Positions 1 through 11,905 of a stretch of 64,000 nt of DNA are shown in pieces. Positions within the stretch are counted from its first letter, which is position 1. Each line of letters begins with the position of its first letter. The position numbers and the translations under genes are program-made. Origin of the DNA: Norana najaformis (lineage: Eukaryota; Annelida; Clitellata; Crassiclitellata; Hormogastridae); assembly GCA_964023275.1 (NCBI GenBank), contig OZ029916.1, positions 11,772,607 through 11,836,606 on the forward strand, given 5' to 3'. The notes under the pieces were generated by a model. It searched no databases. It was not told the DNA's origin and saw nothing but the letters and a program-made list of their open reading frames with translations.

Positions 1-24
1 AACTGAACTAATTAACTGCATAAA

Positions 25-236
25 CTAACGTTTTGGTTTGTTTGAAGCTGGCTGTAACTCTGGAACTGAAGGAAGCTCAACTTTCTGGTCGCTACTGAAT
101 GACCTTGACCTTCGACAAGCTGTCATCCGTTCAAATGTGGTCACCATAAGCTCAATTCCAGAACCTGGCTTCCGTTGGATGACATTTGGCTTTGCTGTAG
201 AAGCAACCTGAGATAGTGCTTGACTGATGATGGGCT
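25..236 (-). CDS. Candidate last exon C of the unknown minus-strand gene
   Basis: 212 nt: two bases, 69 codons, TAG. A strong acceptor on the minus strand (CTTTGGTTCCTGTTGTAG) lies inside a longer open frame and marks the start. The first two bases (AG) join the final A of exon B into a Lys codon. The encoded C-terminus includes KPNVIQRKPGSGIELMVTTF and a basic Ser/Arg stretch (CRRSRSFSSDQK), ending NKPKR. No known domain. The splice reading is inference; an unrecognised intervening exon is possible. Confidence 0.45.
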
Positions 237-660
237 CTACAACAGGAACCAAAGACAAGCAATTCATTAAATCAGGTTCAATATTCAATGAGTCACTGTA
301 TCATCTGGCAGCAGCCACTTTCTCTAAATGTCGATTGTGCATGTTTGTTCCGACATTTTCATAAAGTCAGTCATTCAGCATCACAGCCAGCATTTCAGTG
401 TTAAATTTGCATCTGTCATTGCTTTCGTATAATTTGGATCGTGTTCTTACCATTTCTATCATCAAGGACAGCAGAAATGATTCTGACTAACATATGTGAC
501 AGTCCCTGAGAAAATCCTCATAAAGTCAGAGAAATTCAAAACTGGGTTTGATGTTGCACTGAGACAGAGACCAACAAATAGCTCAAAATAACAGGATCAT
601 ACAATGTTGGTAACATGAGATTCCATTGTCAACCTGGAATCAAGAGTCATACCTAGGATA
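237..660. other. Intronic/unique sequence with a shared dispersed repeat
   Basis: No gene seen. The stretch around 490-570 (CTGAGAAAATCCTC ... AAAACTGGGTTTGATGTTGCAC) is clearly related to 60060-60160 in the same orientation. Both look like copies of one short dispersed repeat. Confidence 0.4.
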
Positions 661-1790
661 TGAACTTGTAGCATGATAAAATCTTGTAGGAAAATAGGAA
701 TACTCAGCAAATTAGACCTTACAGGCAGAATATTTTGGCTGAGATGCCCTTACAATTGCTGCTCTGACATCCTGGATCCTTTTAGTAAAAGATTTAGTGA
801 TGTCATCAGCTGTAATTCTAGTGGTAAGTCGGGCTGTGTGTTGATTGACAAGCAAAGTTAAAGCTTTTGCATGGATCGCCAGAGTCCATGAGGATCGCCT
901 GAAGTTTTCAATAGTTCTGTCTCCCAATATGCTGACTGCTTCATGCTGCAAAGGCAATGAAGTTAATGCAGCTGAGTGGTCCAGTCTCATCGATCAGATA
1001 AAGTTCCAGGTCTTCAACATCTGCATTCAAGAGCCCAAGTATGTGTTTTAGCATCTGCATACTCAGAATCGAACCACAGAGTACAGTAATGGTGACAAAT
1101 CTTTACTTCTCTCTTGGGTGAATGTGGATCAAGAAGATTGGTTAGTCTTACGTCATAAGTTTTATGAAGCTGATCCACAAATTGCATTCTTCTGGCATAT
1201 TGCAAGAAGAGAAGCTACAGAATTGCTACCAGCATTTTGTGTGGACGGTTCACTGTAACACTGGCAGTCTCATTGGTGATAGGTCAATGAGCATCAGCAA
1301 TTGACCAGCATTGGTTAGTGGGTGAACACAGATGTCAGAAGCAGCCATACACTTCAGTCCTTTCCAATGAATAGGTCAAGAATTCCGCCACTGAGATGAC
1401 TTGATGCATAATTCTCTCAGTAAGTCCAAGCAAATGGAGAAGCTGTGAAAATCATTGAGTACTGTGATTGGAGTGTTCAAGATATTGAAGTCTCTGGTTA
1501 TGAAGATGGGACAACAGTAGACTACTAGGGCTTCAAACAGATGAGTTATTTCCTCAAAGAACATTTCATTGATGGGGGAGAGAACCAGGTCTACAAACTG
1601 TAATAACAACAAAAGAACACAAGTTCCTTTGTGAAAGAATGGTCATGATATACTGAAAGAAAGTTGGTTTCTTGATATGTCTATGCTTGCTGGCCAATGA
1701 AGAAGTCACCAGAGGCATGCCAGATTTCTGTAACTGTAAAGATGTCACATAAGAATAGTGGTTACTACAGTACAAATTGTTTCTTATTGT
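660..1790 (-). pseudogene. Non-LTR retrotransposon fragment: endonuclease and linker
   Basis: Broken minus-strand frames. Around 1376-1612 the translation contains FFEEITHLFEALVVYCCPIF followed by TRDFNI, the region of APE-type endonucleases in which the GDFN motif lies (here RDFN, catalytic Gly lost). Around 1014-1205 it reads KTYDVRLTNLLDPHSPKREV, then a shifted frame with CTLWFDSE, and at 712-990 AIHAKALTLLVNQHTARLT. This order matches the end of the endonuclease and the endonuclease-RT linker of CR1/L2-like elements. Several frameshifts and stops make it an old copy. It lies in the putative intron between exons B and C. Confidence 0.6.
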
Positions 1791-2256
1791 TGGAGCATTA
1801 ACACTTTAAAGGCTGTTGTCAATAAGGTCAACATCAAAGGTAGAGGGTTGGTTGTCGACAAAAGTAGACATCTAGGGGTACAGTGCTGCTAAACATCGAA
1901 AAAGTCACTGAAATTGGATAGTTTGGTTTTATGCAATAGGTGACAGTAAAGGACACGCGACGACCTGGGCTTGGCCTACTTCTAATGCCCAACGCACAAA
2001 GTAACAGCCCACAGCAGCTTTGCTGTCTATAACTTTTTGCTTATTTTAACTAAACCAGAAGTTGGAATTTTTTTGGTGCTCGCCTTCACACAAGGTTGAC
2101 AAACTGAATCGAACCCGTTCGTCATTGGTAAGGAATTGGTCAATCCAAGGTGTGAGGTTCGAGACCTCAGCCTTCTCTGTAACAGTTATCTTTCAATGAT
2201 GTCTCACATAACTGGACTTGAGCAGAACTGCTTTTCAGTTCTAAGACAACTAACAA
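1790..2256. other. No gene recognised
   Basis: About 470 bases with no ORF or repeat I can name. Confidence 0.3.
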
Positions 2257-2957
2257 CTAACTGTCCCTCAGTCTCTTAGGAGGGACACGACTCACGTTCT
2301 CGGACAGAGTCTGGTGTTGAGTCGGGTCGACTACTGTAATGTGGCCTTTGTTGGCCTGCCGTAGCACAGTATAACTCGGCTTCATGTGATCATTAATGCT
2401 GCTGCTTACCTCGTTGCATGAGTGAGAAAGTTCGATCACATCACATCTGTCCTGCAGGACCAGCTTCATTGGTTGAAGATGGAGAACATGTCAAAATATA
2501 AATGTTGTCTTCTTTTGTACAAACACCATCATAATCATGCACCAAGCTATTTTAGGGATAGCATCAAGTTGCTGTCTGATGATCCTACTCAACTCTGGCT
2601 GTGATCATCAAGGTCTTCTAGTGTATACATACAGGCAACTAAAACTAAAATGGGTGATCATGCCTTCAGAGTTGCTGGCCTACAAGCCGGGAATAGTCTT
2701 CCTGTAACCATCCAAGAAGCCAAGAATGTTTTTGTTTTTAAGAGACTGTCGAGATCCCATCCATTATCTACTAACAATAAATATTTTCTGTTTACTGTCT
2801 AACTCTAGTACCAGCATTTGATTTTGTACATCATCCATTTATTATTTAATATTCGGACTCTTGTGTGCACCGACATTTGACATTGTAAAGCACCCTTGAA
2901 GTAGCTTGTTACTGATGAAGCTGTATAAACCGTCATGGTTACAGTTACAATTACTTG
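2257..2957 (+). pseudogene. Non-LTR (CR1/L2-like) 3' end, tail ACAGTTACAATTAC
   Basis: Plus-strand remnant of the RT C-terminal region: SRVDYCNVAFVGLP, then FDHITSVLQDQLHWLK and APSYFRDSIKL, the usual order in CR1/L2-like ORF2 (DYCN, HWLP-like, APxYL). A roughly 300-nt AT-rich 3' UTR ends in the short tail GTTACAGTTACAATTAC at 2941-2957. Frameshifts and stops show it is dead. Confidence 0.75.
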
Positions 2958-3004
2958 TAGCATGGCATCAAGAACAGGTCTTTGTCACCAAAAAATGATA
3001 TATT

Positions 3005-4085
3005 CTGTAGAAGATGTTTTGTGTATTACCTAGCACTCATTGTTGGAGGATGACTTTCAGCTGCTGGAAGAAATTGACGAAATTGAAAATGAAAACATGA
3101 TTGCTGCTAGACTTTGCACAAGCATGACTGGGTGATAGCACCATACATCTAGTTCCTCCAGCCATCATCTGATAAAATTATCCAGAGATTGATCCCTGGA
3201 AGCCCACTTGGTTGCCAGATTTCAAGAAACGACACACAATGCTAGCTAGTGGACACTTCTCATTATGAGCCAGTTGATTGCTTCAAACTGTTTCTCCCAG
3301 AAAGTGTTTTCAAACTAATGAGCATAGAGACAAACAGGTATGCTGAATGTTTTACCAATTCTCCCCCTGAGTTTTTGTAACATTCTCAATTCTCAAAGTG
3401 AAAACCCACAACAAAGGACGAGATGAAGGTTACATGGCACTGCAAATTGAGATGGGCTTTGACTGGCAGGATAACTATACAGAACATTAGTCCACAAATG
3501 GCATTTCTCCAGGCAGGTTTGGACAAATGATGTCATGAGATAGATTTGTGCTACCGCAGAGTTTTCTACATATTTGTGTCAATGAAAAACCGCTCAAAAG
3601 GGTGAATCAGGATATAACACAAGATCCAACCTCTACCTCACATTGCCAACTGACAGGCAAGTGCACCTGCCTGGTCTTCACCTACCAGTGGACAAATCAG
3701 TGGTGACATATAAGGGACATCTGTTTTTTTTTGTACATGCCAGATAAACCAACCAACTATGATTTTTGTAATGGCTTGAAAATTGTCCTTCCCAAGGCAG
3801 GAGTGCTCCTTCACAACTCAAGTAGTTTTGGATTAGCTAAAAGGCTACAAAAATGAGTGACATGGAGTCTATATGGACAATTTCTACACATCTGATATAT
3901 TGCCTGATTTGCTATGTAAAGAAATTGGTGAATGTGGTAAGGGCTAACAGAAAATATATGCCATTGCAACTGCAACAGCAACAGAGGAGGAACACATGGT
4001 CAGATGCACTACTCAATAAAAGAGGCCCGCCAGTATGGGACATGTTCTCAGCATATCTAATGAATCCTGTTAATTCAAAGGTCAA
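3005..4085 (+). pseudogene. piggyBac-like transposase, degenerate
   Basis: Plus-strand fragments in the order of a DDE_Tnp_1_7 transposase: an acidic N-terminus (DDFQLLEEIDEIENEN), CFKLFLPESVFKLMSIETNR, then DKSVVTYKGHLFF, YMPDKPTN and DNFYTSDILPDLLCKEIG. These match the family's ETNRYA, DE(S/A)M..KGR, QYMPxKP and DNF(Y/F)TS blocks. Many frameshifts; no intact ends with TTAA were found. It is about half the length of an intact transposase (roughly 550-600 aa). Confidence 0.75.
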
Positions 4086-4094
4086 ACAGTTACA

Positions 4095-4520
4095 CACAGA
4101 AATATGTGCATAATCTCTGTGCTACATCTATGGACATTTGCCAGAACAACCGTTTAAAGATCGTGTGCATAAGTTTTGAATGGAGCACATGGTATCAGGC
4201 ATGGCAATGTTAGCCAAAATTGGGAACATGAAGAAACCTGAACTGCCTTTGGTTTGTGAATGGGCAAAGCTTGCATGGATGATTTGCCCACACAGATGGT
4301 AGAGCAGTCATTTTGAAATGCACCATTACTAATGCCATGGATGGTTCCAAAGATGTTGCTAACCATGAAACATCACGTAATGCAGATGACTCAGATACTG
4401 ATGATTACAATAACAAACCTTATATTTATGAGGATGATCACTAGACATTTAACTTACTTTTTGATGATAATGATAACTCAGACTTTGAAGAATTTGATTA
4501 TATCTGATGATTTGCAAATA
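4095..4520 (+). pseudogene. pogo/Tigger-like transposase C-terminus
   Basis: Plus-strand remnant: NKPFKD-type start (QNNRLKIVCISFEW in a shifted frame), GNVSQNWEHEET-like, PLVCEWAKLAWMIC in broken frames, then KCTITNAMDGSKDVANHETS and an Asp-rich tail. It parallels the better copy at 49474-51425 on the minus strand (CEWVKLAWDNLPREMVEQSF, GISNACHGQFKDD). In the pogo/jerky group this region follows the DDE catalytic core. Confidence 0.6.
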
Positions 4521-4559
4521 AAAGGATATATTCCAAACATCAAATGGTTCCGATAGCTT

Positions 4560-5292
4560 AGTTTCTTTTAAAAATTCTATTAGGGTGTTGTAACAGTTTG
4601 TGTTCCTCCATATTCCAGATTCCTTGTCTTGATGCCATAACTTCCGCTGTGATTCTCACAGTGGAAACATAAAGTGGGCAATTACTTGCAAGATAACAGT
4701 AAGTAGCAAAAAATGTTTTATTGTGGTAATTTTAAAGGTAATATGATTAGACACCATTTGATTATTCCTAGGTAATTTATAATTTATTGGATAACACACT
4801 ACTTTTGGTGAAGCACATATTCTCACAGCAAATTTTAGGTTCTAACGTGGTGACTGTTTGGAGTTTAAAAGTGCTCTAAAATGTCCAGATTTATATGTAA
4901 AACACAGATCGACTAACATGTGGGTTAAAGACTTTTCCCTTCTCCAAAGTAAAAAATTTATGGGTCAACTTATCTGTGACATCAACTTGGACGCAAGTAT
5001 CCACGATATATTGTTGCTGAAATTTTTAGTTGCTTATATTACTCGAAATGGTAAGCATTAAATACCTTCCTGTCTCTCTCAGTCCACATCTCTCTGTACT
5101 TTCCAAAGCAAGTAACCTGGCATCAAAGGAAGAATGCTATCAAAGGAAATATTCTATTAAACGAAGAATTCTGGGCAATATTTTAACGAAGCATGTACCA
5201 TTTTGGTTTGCATTCTGCAATAGTCCATCAACTGATTAGAAGGTTCTCTGTATTAGTAAATCACTGCTCTAACTTCATAAAAATTTGTTTAC
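4560..5292. other. No gene recognised (putative intron)
   Basis: AT-rich sequence without recognisable coding or repeat structure. Confidence 0.3.
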
Positions 5293-5425
5293 TTTTGTAA
5301 AGTCCAATGTCCGCATCATCTGTTGTGAAGGAGCGCCGGCTGCCTCTGTTGGCCAATCGATTAACCTGAGGGCTGTTAGAGCAATTGCTGATGTTGTTCA
5401 TATTGGGTGCCACTTTCTCACTGCT
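5293..5425 (-). CDS. Candidate exon B of the unknown minus-strand gene
   Basis: 133 nt. On the minus strand a pyrimidine-rich CCTGTGTTTTCAG acceptor is followed by 44 codons, then A/GTAAAC. Only one frame is open. The translation begins SSEKVAPN and ends RRSFTTDDADIGLYK, a Ser/Arg-rich, probably phosphorylated linker type; the family is not recognised. It starts in phase 0, as exon A requires, and ends with one base (A), as exon C requires. Base composition is more GC-rich than the flanks, as expected of an exon in AT-rich introns. Confidence 0.5.
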
Positions 5426-6700
5426 CTGAAAACACAGGAAAATATATATTTAGGAAATATAATAGAAAGCTAATTAATTGCAAATCACCTAAAAACTGAA
5501 TTCTGTTACTGGTGATCAATTTTCTGATACAAATTCACAAATTTAAATTAAATCTCTAAACGTTTTCTCCAAGGTAAATTAAATATTGCATTTAACAGCA
5601 ATATCCAAGCATAACTGGAAAGTTTATGATGATTTTAACTGCTTTTTATCCAGAATAATGCAACTGGCTTGCACTCTTCAAATATCTCCTCTGTCTTAGC
5701 ATCTCTTCCCCTGCCTCCAGTTTCTTTCTTAGTCAATGATCTGAGAACTTTAAGGTCTTGTAATGCTAATTCATATAGCCAATAGATTGAACTTGTCCAC
5801 ATCACTGACAACAAGTGGTCAAGATGTCATGAAGAAGAACTACCACTTCAAAGTTCACCAAGGATAGACAGTGCCCATAATCTTTTGGCTCCAAAGTCCT
5901 CTTAATCCTTCGATGTCACTCTGTGTAATAAGCTGTCAAAAAGTCTCATTCTAAATAGACATCAGCGGTGAAGCTTAAACTGAAACAGAAGTTCCTGCGA
6001 CTTGCAAATATTTATTATATATTATCATTCTGGGTCTGGCTGCACACGGAATGCTAGCAAGCGGACACTGCTAACAACGGACAAACGATGAACACTGATG
6101 CAAACTACGAACACTGTATGATAAGTGGAAACTCAGTAAATATAACACCAGCGACAAACCTTGGCACAAATGTTTTGCTTTCACTCTTGGCTGAAGCCCA
6201 CAAAATGTGAAAGAGATCCGAGTTTATACTATGAAGCAGGAAACATCCAATTAGCACAACAGCCAAGTATAATGTATGAAGGATCTGACTGGACTTTAAG
6301 TCCATGACAATCTGATAAAAGTCTCTACATTATAAAATAAGCCCTGGGCAGCAGACCACATCAAATTACCCAACTACCTACTCGTAGTCATTTGAATTTG
6401 AAAAGATACCCCTGCCAAAACAACAAATAAAGAGCTAGACGGGTTGATGTTTCCGGTTAAAGTCACTTCCCATAAAATGCCCAAGTAACTTAAACCCTAG
6501 CAATGCTCCAAGATGCCTTGCTCAATGGCATGGCCACTACAGCACAAATGCACCCTTAATAATGTCAGAAGAAACACCATAAGGATTTCTCCACCAAGAT
6601 TTGTTTTTATTAGTCCTAGATAGGCAAGAGCGACATTTCAAAGGTTTACTTGAAACAACAACAGGGCAACAGGGTATTTAATAAAAAAGTGGTTTCTACC
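5426..6700. other. No gene recognised (putative intron)
   Basis: AT-rich. A 23-bp string (GCCCTGGGCAGCAGACCACA plus TCA) at 6341-6363 recurs identically at 7156-7178. Nothing else was named. Confidence 0.3.
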
Positions 6701-7330
6701 CTTAACACACTTTGCCTGACTCTGTTGTTTGGAACTGTCTTCGTAGTGCTTGAAATTTGCTTGATAATTCTTGTTTGTTCAGACTTCTACTGCGACTGAG
6801 TCTGCGTTTCGGTACTTTTATAAATTCTGACATGGTTTTCGAGCATTTTTTGGGCAATATTTTTCCAATCAATTGATGCCTCACTGTCATTTGGATCTGT
6901 CTACCATAAAAGGGTGACAGGTTCCCAGCTGGACAGTTCGGCCTCAGATCTACACATCTGTATGCCGTCATCAACTGGGAAACTCTTAGATTTGATAAAA
7001 GAAGGGTAAGAAGAGTCTTGGGAGTGGCATTGACCACAAGGAGGTTCAGCATCGGTTGAATGCCTATCCTGTGCAGAATTGCTGGCTCACGAGACATCTT
7101 GGTGTTGTGTGATCTACCAACTGTGAGGCAGTGCAGGATGGTAAGGCAACCACATGCCCTGGGCAGCAGACCACATCACCTGTCATGAATCCTCATCCTT
7201 GATGCAACACATTCCAGAAACCCTGGACACAGTGTCACCTGTCGACACCAGATAGGAATCCAATGGTTGGACTCTGCGGATGTAAGGGAGTCCATCACTG
7301 GCAAAACTCTAGCTATCTGAACACTGCTTA
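6700..7330. other. Unrecognised open frames, possibly repeat-derived
   Basis: Minus-strand frame of 131 codons (6702-7097), rich in Leu/Arg/Ser and ending LSRSRSLNKQELSSKFQAL. The plus strand also reads openly (TQFGLRSTHLYAVINWETLRF region). I recognise no family. The 23-bp string shared with 6341 lies within it. It may be a decayed retroelement. Confidence 0.2.
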
Positions 7331-7522
7331 CTAACTGATAAACTTCCTGTTCTTAATTACATTTAAAATCATTTAGGCTAGTGTAGGAGCCCTTCTGATT
7401 AGTTTCTCTTAAAGTGGTGCTATATACATTTCTTATTACAATTACAAAAAAGGCCATACAAAAACAAACAAAGCATTCAGATGTTAGGCTAATATCATGA
7501 ACACCAATACAACACCACAACC

Positions 7523-7640
7523 TCATTTATTCATTCATTCATTTATTCGTTCAGTAAATTTATATAGTACCTCTTTAATACATCTACTCAGAACCACAGT
7601 CAGCCCAGACTTGATGAAAGAGAGCAGTTTCTAATCACTG
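7523..7640 (-). repeat. Retroposon 3' tail, (AATG)n type
   Basis: The minus strand reads AGAGGTACTATATAAATTTACTGAACG followed by AATAAATGAATGAATGAATAA, the GCGCTATATAAA-plus-microsatellite ending typical of CR1/L2-like elements and their SINEs. Only about 100 bp are recognisable. Confidence 0.5.
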
Positions 7641-7861
7641 ACATAGGGTGCAAGTAACATCCATAATCAAAAGATATAGATCTACAGGCAGGTCCAGGTA
7701 AATGGCCCAACCACTAAGAAACCATAAAGTTGCAGTGCATTTGAAAAGGACAAGCAGCTTAATCTAGGCCATATGGAGTGAAGGATTGAAGGCCAACCAA
7801 ACTTGTGAGATGGCGACAAAGCTCCACATTACCCCACGGACACCACCAGAACCACACTAAT

Positions 7862-8200
7862 GAAGTAATAATAATAATTATAAACTTCTAATGCCAGTGT
7901 CTAATGCACAAGGCATAAACCGATGGCACATCAAAGCCAAGCTGCAATCAGGTCAATATCCACAGGACAGAGAGGCAGCCTACGGTGGATAAGCAATATG
8001 AAAAAGGTAAGTTTTTAGTTGAGAATGAAATGACAAAAGCGACTGAGCAGAATGAACAGACAAAGGGAGGGAGTTCCAAAATTTAGGTCCAGCAACTGAA
8101 AAAGCCCATTTACCCCAAACAGTACTGCAAAAAAGCCTTGAAGCTGCATGCAGTATATGTTCAAGCTGCCTAATTTGCCCCAACTAACAAAGGCACAGAC
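7862..8200 (-). pseudogene. Non-LTR RT C-terminus with (TAA)n tail
   Basis: The minus strand encodes FSVAGPKFWNSLPLSVHSAQ and LKTYLFHIAYPP, the last part of CR1/L2-like ORF2, then a 3' UTR ending in a TAATAATAATAA-type tail at 7862-7880. It is the same family as 18558-20560: the ends share GPKFWNSLP, the AYPP-type C-terminus and the 3' UTR with TGCACAAGGCATAAACC. 5'-truncated. Confidence 0.7.
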
Positions 8201-8459
8201 AAAAGTGACACCAGCAATAATAATTATTACAGCTGGTGAAACAGTTTGAAACAAGTGACATATATGAGGTTTCATGTGTTTAGCTACAGTCAACAAAACA
8301 GCCCCAAGATCTTAAATGAAGTGGAAATGTAAACTCTGGGAAATCGGAGGCTGTAGTAATCAACACTAAGTGTTGGCAGGAACGATGCCTGTTGCTTGTT
8401 AGGTACTTATCGAAAAACACTTAATAAAGGGCCATTTAAGAACCTCACAGAATCACTAA

Positions 8460-8863
8460 CCTAAATTGTGTTCAAGTTCATTCAGAACAAAACGTTCATC
8501 AGTATGTATGTATGTAGACACTTCATGTAGCAATCTCTTTGCAACAACAATGGACAAAATAATGGAACCATCAGTCCATAGAAGTATGCTGGGTGCAACC
8601 TTGGGAGACAAGATTTTTACCGACTTAGACTTTGCTGATGATGTTGCATTACTGGCAGAGTTGCTGGAGGCTCTCTTGCTTGCCCCTGAGCTCATGTCAA
8701 AGGAAGAAAGCACCTTTGGCCTGGTACTCAAATGAAATAAAACCAAGATCCAGACAACCATTGCCAGAGCTCCCCAGGGTTAAACATATCAAATGTCCTG
8801 GGAGACACAATGGAGATCGAGGACAGTTTCACCCTGTAATATGCCTGTATAGTGCCTTTTAAC
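8460..8863 (+). pseudogene. RTE-clade reverse transcriptase, middle part
   Basis: The plus strand encodes IFTDLDFADDVALLAELLEA, the RTE-type box C (FADD in place of YADD) with the usual following helix, then FGLVL(N)-like sequence and a NILGD-like stretch in a shifted frame. The element is interrupted near 8863 and resumes at about 10150. Confidence 0.7.
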
Positions 8864-10149
8864 CTACTCACTTACTCCCTTACCTCATTTGTATGATACA
8901 AGAGAATATACATCTTCTAATCTACATAAGCACTTGAGCCAGGAACATGACACAGATAGTTATCTATTTCTGCAGCTCACATAATCCAAGCCTTACCTTA
9001 CAAAACACTCATTCATATGTAAGTAGTTTATTTAGTCTTGTGGCTCATTTACTGAATGATAATAATGCAAATTTAGATAGTTTTATATAATAAAATATAA
9101 TGTTAATAAGTCTCAAGTTCAATGCCAAATCCAGTACAAATCAACAGACTAACCTAAGCCACCTAAAGGCCAGCACTTTAGCTAAGCTAGGTAAACTAAA
9201 GATACCATTACATCCCACCCAACGAAGATAATATTGACTGCCTTTGGACTCTCATGACAGTTCCTTCCATGTCGAATAATTCTTTAAAATGCAGAACAAT
9301 ACTTGCTTGTGTCGAGCGATTCCTGCGGTCATAGTACAGTATGGTCAAATCTATGAACAATTTACTAACCTTTCTTTCAGATAAATCGCATCGAATAGTT
9401 CACAGTTTGTAAAACACAACATCGACAACAATATAGTCAACGTATTCATGAATGATTTATGTTCCTATTGCAACTTTTTACAGTTCGCTTGAGCTACAGC
9501 CTTGCAAGGCCAAGACGATGCTCATCACCATGCATTTCCATCGATGATAAACCGTCTCACAGGTAATTTTCAACCACAGTATCAATCACTGCATTGAAAA
9601 CCTCTTTTACAAGTCAAATATATCTATATTTCACATAGATCTCGACTTTTGACTTGGAGATTATGTTGGTGTCTAAAACAACCATTACGCATTGACACCC
9701 AATGAGTCTACTACTCACTGGAATCGAATGCAGTTCGCTTTTATACCCTACTCAAAAGTTGGCTGCTACTTAATGGCTGCCGTCAAAATTCACACTGTCG
9801 CGCTCTACAATGCAGTTTCAATATTCTCAGAAGATGTCTGCTCACCAAAGCCCACCATATAAATATGCACAATCATTTCAGGCTCAGTCTTTGCTGATAA
9901 TCCACTTCAAGAGAAGTCCGCCATCATGATAAGGCAAATCCACAGATCTCTATTAATTGAAATTAATGATCTAAGCTGGCCTTCACTATGAACTAGCCTG
10001 CCTATTAAATGTCCTATTTACATACTAAACAACTAAATTTAATGCTCTAACAGTGTTAAATTAGGCATTAAACATCTAGTTAATCAAATATGCACATTTA
10101 CATTCAACAACACAATATTAATGTGAATTTAAAAGGAGGATCACTACAC
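8864..10149. mobile_element. Unidentified ~1.3-kb insertion within the RTE copy
   Basis: The RTE reading stops at 8863 and resumes near 10150. The inserted AT-rich DNA has CCTTTTAA near its left end (8857-8864) and TTAAAAGG near its right end, a short inverted repeat. No coding sequence was recognised. Element type unknown. Confidence 0.35.
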
Positions 10150-10745
10150 ACCTATCTCAGAATGCCAACGGTTCCCCTGACTCAGAGATTGGGCATCAAA
10201 TAGTGATTGCTAGGTCATGTATGGTCTCTCTTGTAAGGGAATCTGGCATTCTAGCATTGAGCTTAAAACCAAGCTCAAACTTTTTGGACTCTACGTGATG
10301 CCTGTGCTGCTCTATGGCCATGAGACGTGGACAAACATGGAGGCCCTGAATAATAGGTTGGATGCCTTTGACATGTGATGCCTCAGAAAGATTCTCAAGA
10401 TCTCCTATACAGACCACGTCACCAATACAGAGATCAGAGCTAGGACAGCTATTGCACCAGTCTCTGCTGTCGTCTGGGAACATCGACTGCATTTCTTTGG
10501 ACACGTTGCATGGGCCCCACCTGAACTGGACCGTGTGAGAGCTCTATGGGCAGTGACGAATAAAATCCCCAGGGAGTGGAAGAGGCCACACGGCAGACTC
10601 TGAGTTATGTGGACCAGAACAGTTGAAAAGGATCTAGAATGATATGGTTTTGGGCTGGCTGCATACTGCACGGAGAAAGGCCCACGACAGAAGGGTGTGG
10701 TGACACATCACTTAACTGAGTTTGCCCCTGGAGAGAGAGAGAACA
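10150..10745 (+). pseudogene. RTE-clade RT C-terminus
   Basis: The plus strand encodes LKTKLKLFGLYVMPVLLYGH then ETWTNMEALNNRLDAFDM, RKILKISYTDHVTNTEIRAR, RLHFFGHVAWAPPELDR and EWKRPHGRL, the classic RTE order (VLLYGxETW, RRLDAFD, RILxIxWxDxVTNxE, GHVAR, RPRGR). Stops at several places. It ends around the GAGAGAGAGA run at 10733. Confidence 0.8.
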
Positions 10746-11038
10746 GCATTACAGAATGCAGCAGTGAATAGCATGCGCTTCGTTTAATTATAATTTAGAA
10801 AATCAAAGACTATCTTTAATCAAGGTAGCACTACGCTATGAATCGGGCAAGTCAATGGCTCAAAGCCCAATCACTGAAAACTTTGAAATATTGTCAACAA
10901 AGTCATCCACAGAAAATGCACATACATGCATCCAGCTCATATGATAACGCAATACTACCTGCCAGAAACCAGCATTGCACAATATGAGTTCAAATAAGTG
11001 AATGCCATTAAGCATCTACCAGTCAAAGTAGAATGCCT
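10746..11038. other. No gene recognised
   Basis: Short spacer between the RTE copy and the piggyBac-type element. Nothing recognised. Confidence 0.3.
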
Positions 11039-11301
11039 TTAACCCAATACAGACGAGTAGGTAGTGATTGGTAGTGTAGGTATCACGACGAGCAGGTAGT
11101 AATTGGTAGTGGGCATGTACTATTATCTAGACCACTCTCAGCCTATCGCAGACGTTATATTTTTGAAACCTTACATCAATTAGGCCAAGATATTATAATT
11201 AAGTACAGAAATAAGTGGAAGATATTTTTAGAATTCGGTTATAAACATAAAAATCGACCAATCAAATCGGACATTTAAATCACGAATTTAAATAACCCAA
11301 A

Positions 11302-11529
11302 ATGGCGGCGTGTTGTTGTTGTGGCCTTACTGACGACGAAATTCGGCAAATTCTTGATGAATTTGCATCAGATGATGACAGTTTTGACTCATCTGACAAT
11401 AAAAACCTGTCTTTTGCTACCAGTGAAGAAGATAAAGTGGTTTTGGCTAAAGAACATTCTGACATCGACACCGAATTAGACGACTACGTATACATGCTAG
11501 CGGACCGTCAAACTGGGTCAGGCGGATGA
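11302..11529 (+). pseudogene. piggyBac transposase N-terminal remnant
   Basis: 75 codons from ATG in an AAAATGGCGG context: MAACCCCGLTDDEIRQILDE, then Ser/Asp-rich sequence (FASDDDSFDSSDNKN) and a stop. The acidic N-terminal segment with LTDDEI is typical of piggyBac-derived transposases. The frame ends before any DDE domain, so as it stands it could make only a short acidic peptide. Confidence 0.55.
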
Positions 11530-11779
11530 CTTGGGCGTGATAGACAGGACTGAACAAGTAGCTAATTTTCCCATTTGACCCCTAACTGTGCCATTTACAA
11601 GCGTCTGTGGCAGACCAGCCCCTGATGCACCATTTTTGAAATTTTTCTAACTGCTTTTGGATAAGCTTTTTTGATGTGCTAGTTGAACAGACCAGGCCTG
11701 CATGGTGAGTAGAGTAGGTCAAATGCACAGAAGGCAGGTAAACCCCACAGAATAAAATGGAAACCTACTTCTCCTCTAG

Positions 11780-11905
11780 CATCTTATTTTAGAGAACAAG
11801 ATCAAGAATCCCAAAGGCTGCCCCAAGAAGGCTCAATATGAATGTGAAGCATGTAAAGTTGCTTTATGCAAAGTTTTATGCTTCCACATTTGCAACGAGC
11901 AAAAT
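11780..11905 (+). pseudogene. piggyBac C-terminal Cys-rich (zinc-binding) remnant
   Basis: The plus strand encodes AQYECEACKVALCKVLCFHI, matching the C-terminal YxCxxCxVxLCxxPCFxxYH cysteine-rich domain of piggyBac-like transposases. It lies about 250 bp after the N-terminal remnant, so roughly 1.3-1.5 kb of core is missing. Confidence 0.6.

Noticed and set aside
2140-2180. GGTTCGAGACCTC as a tRNA T-arm
   Set aside because: No matching A box, anticodon arm or acceptor stem at the right distance.
8863-10150. piggyBac-type insertion based on CCTTTTAA/TTAAAAGG ends
   Set aside because: No CCC-type ends next to TTAA and no further terminal similarity; left as an unidentified insertion.
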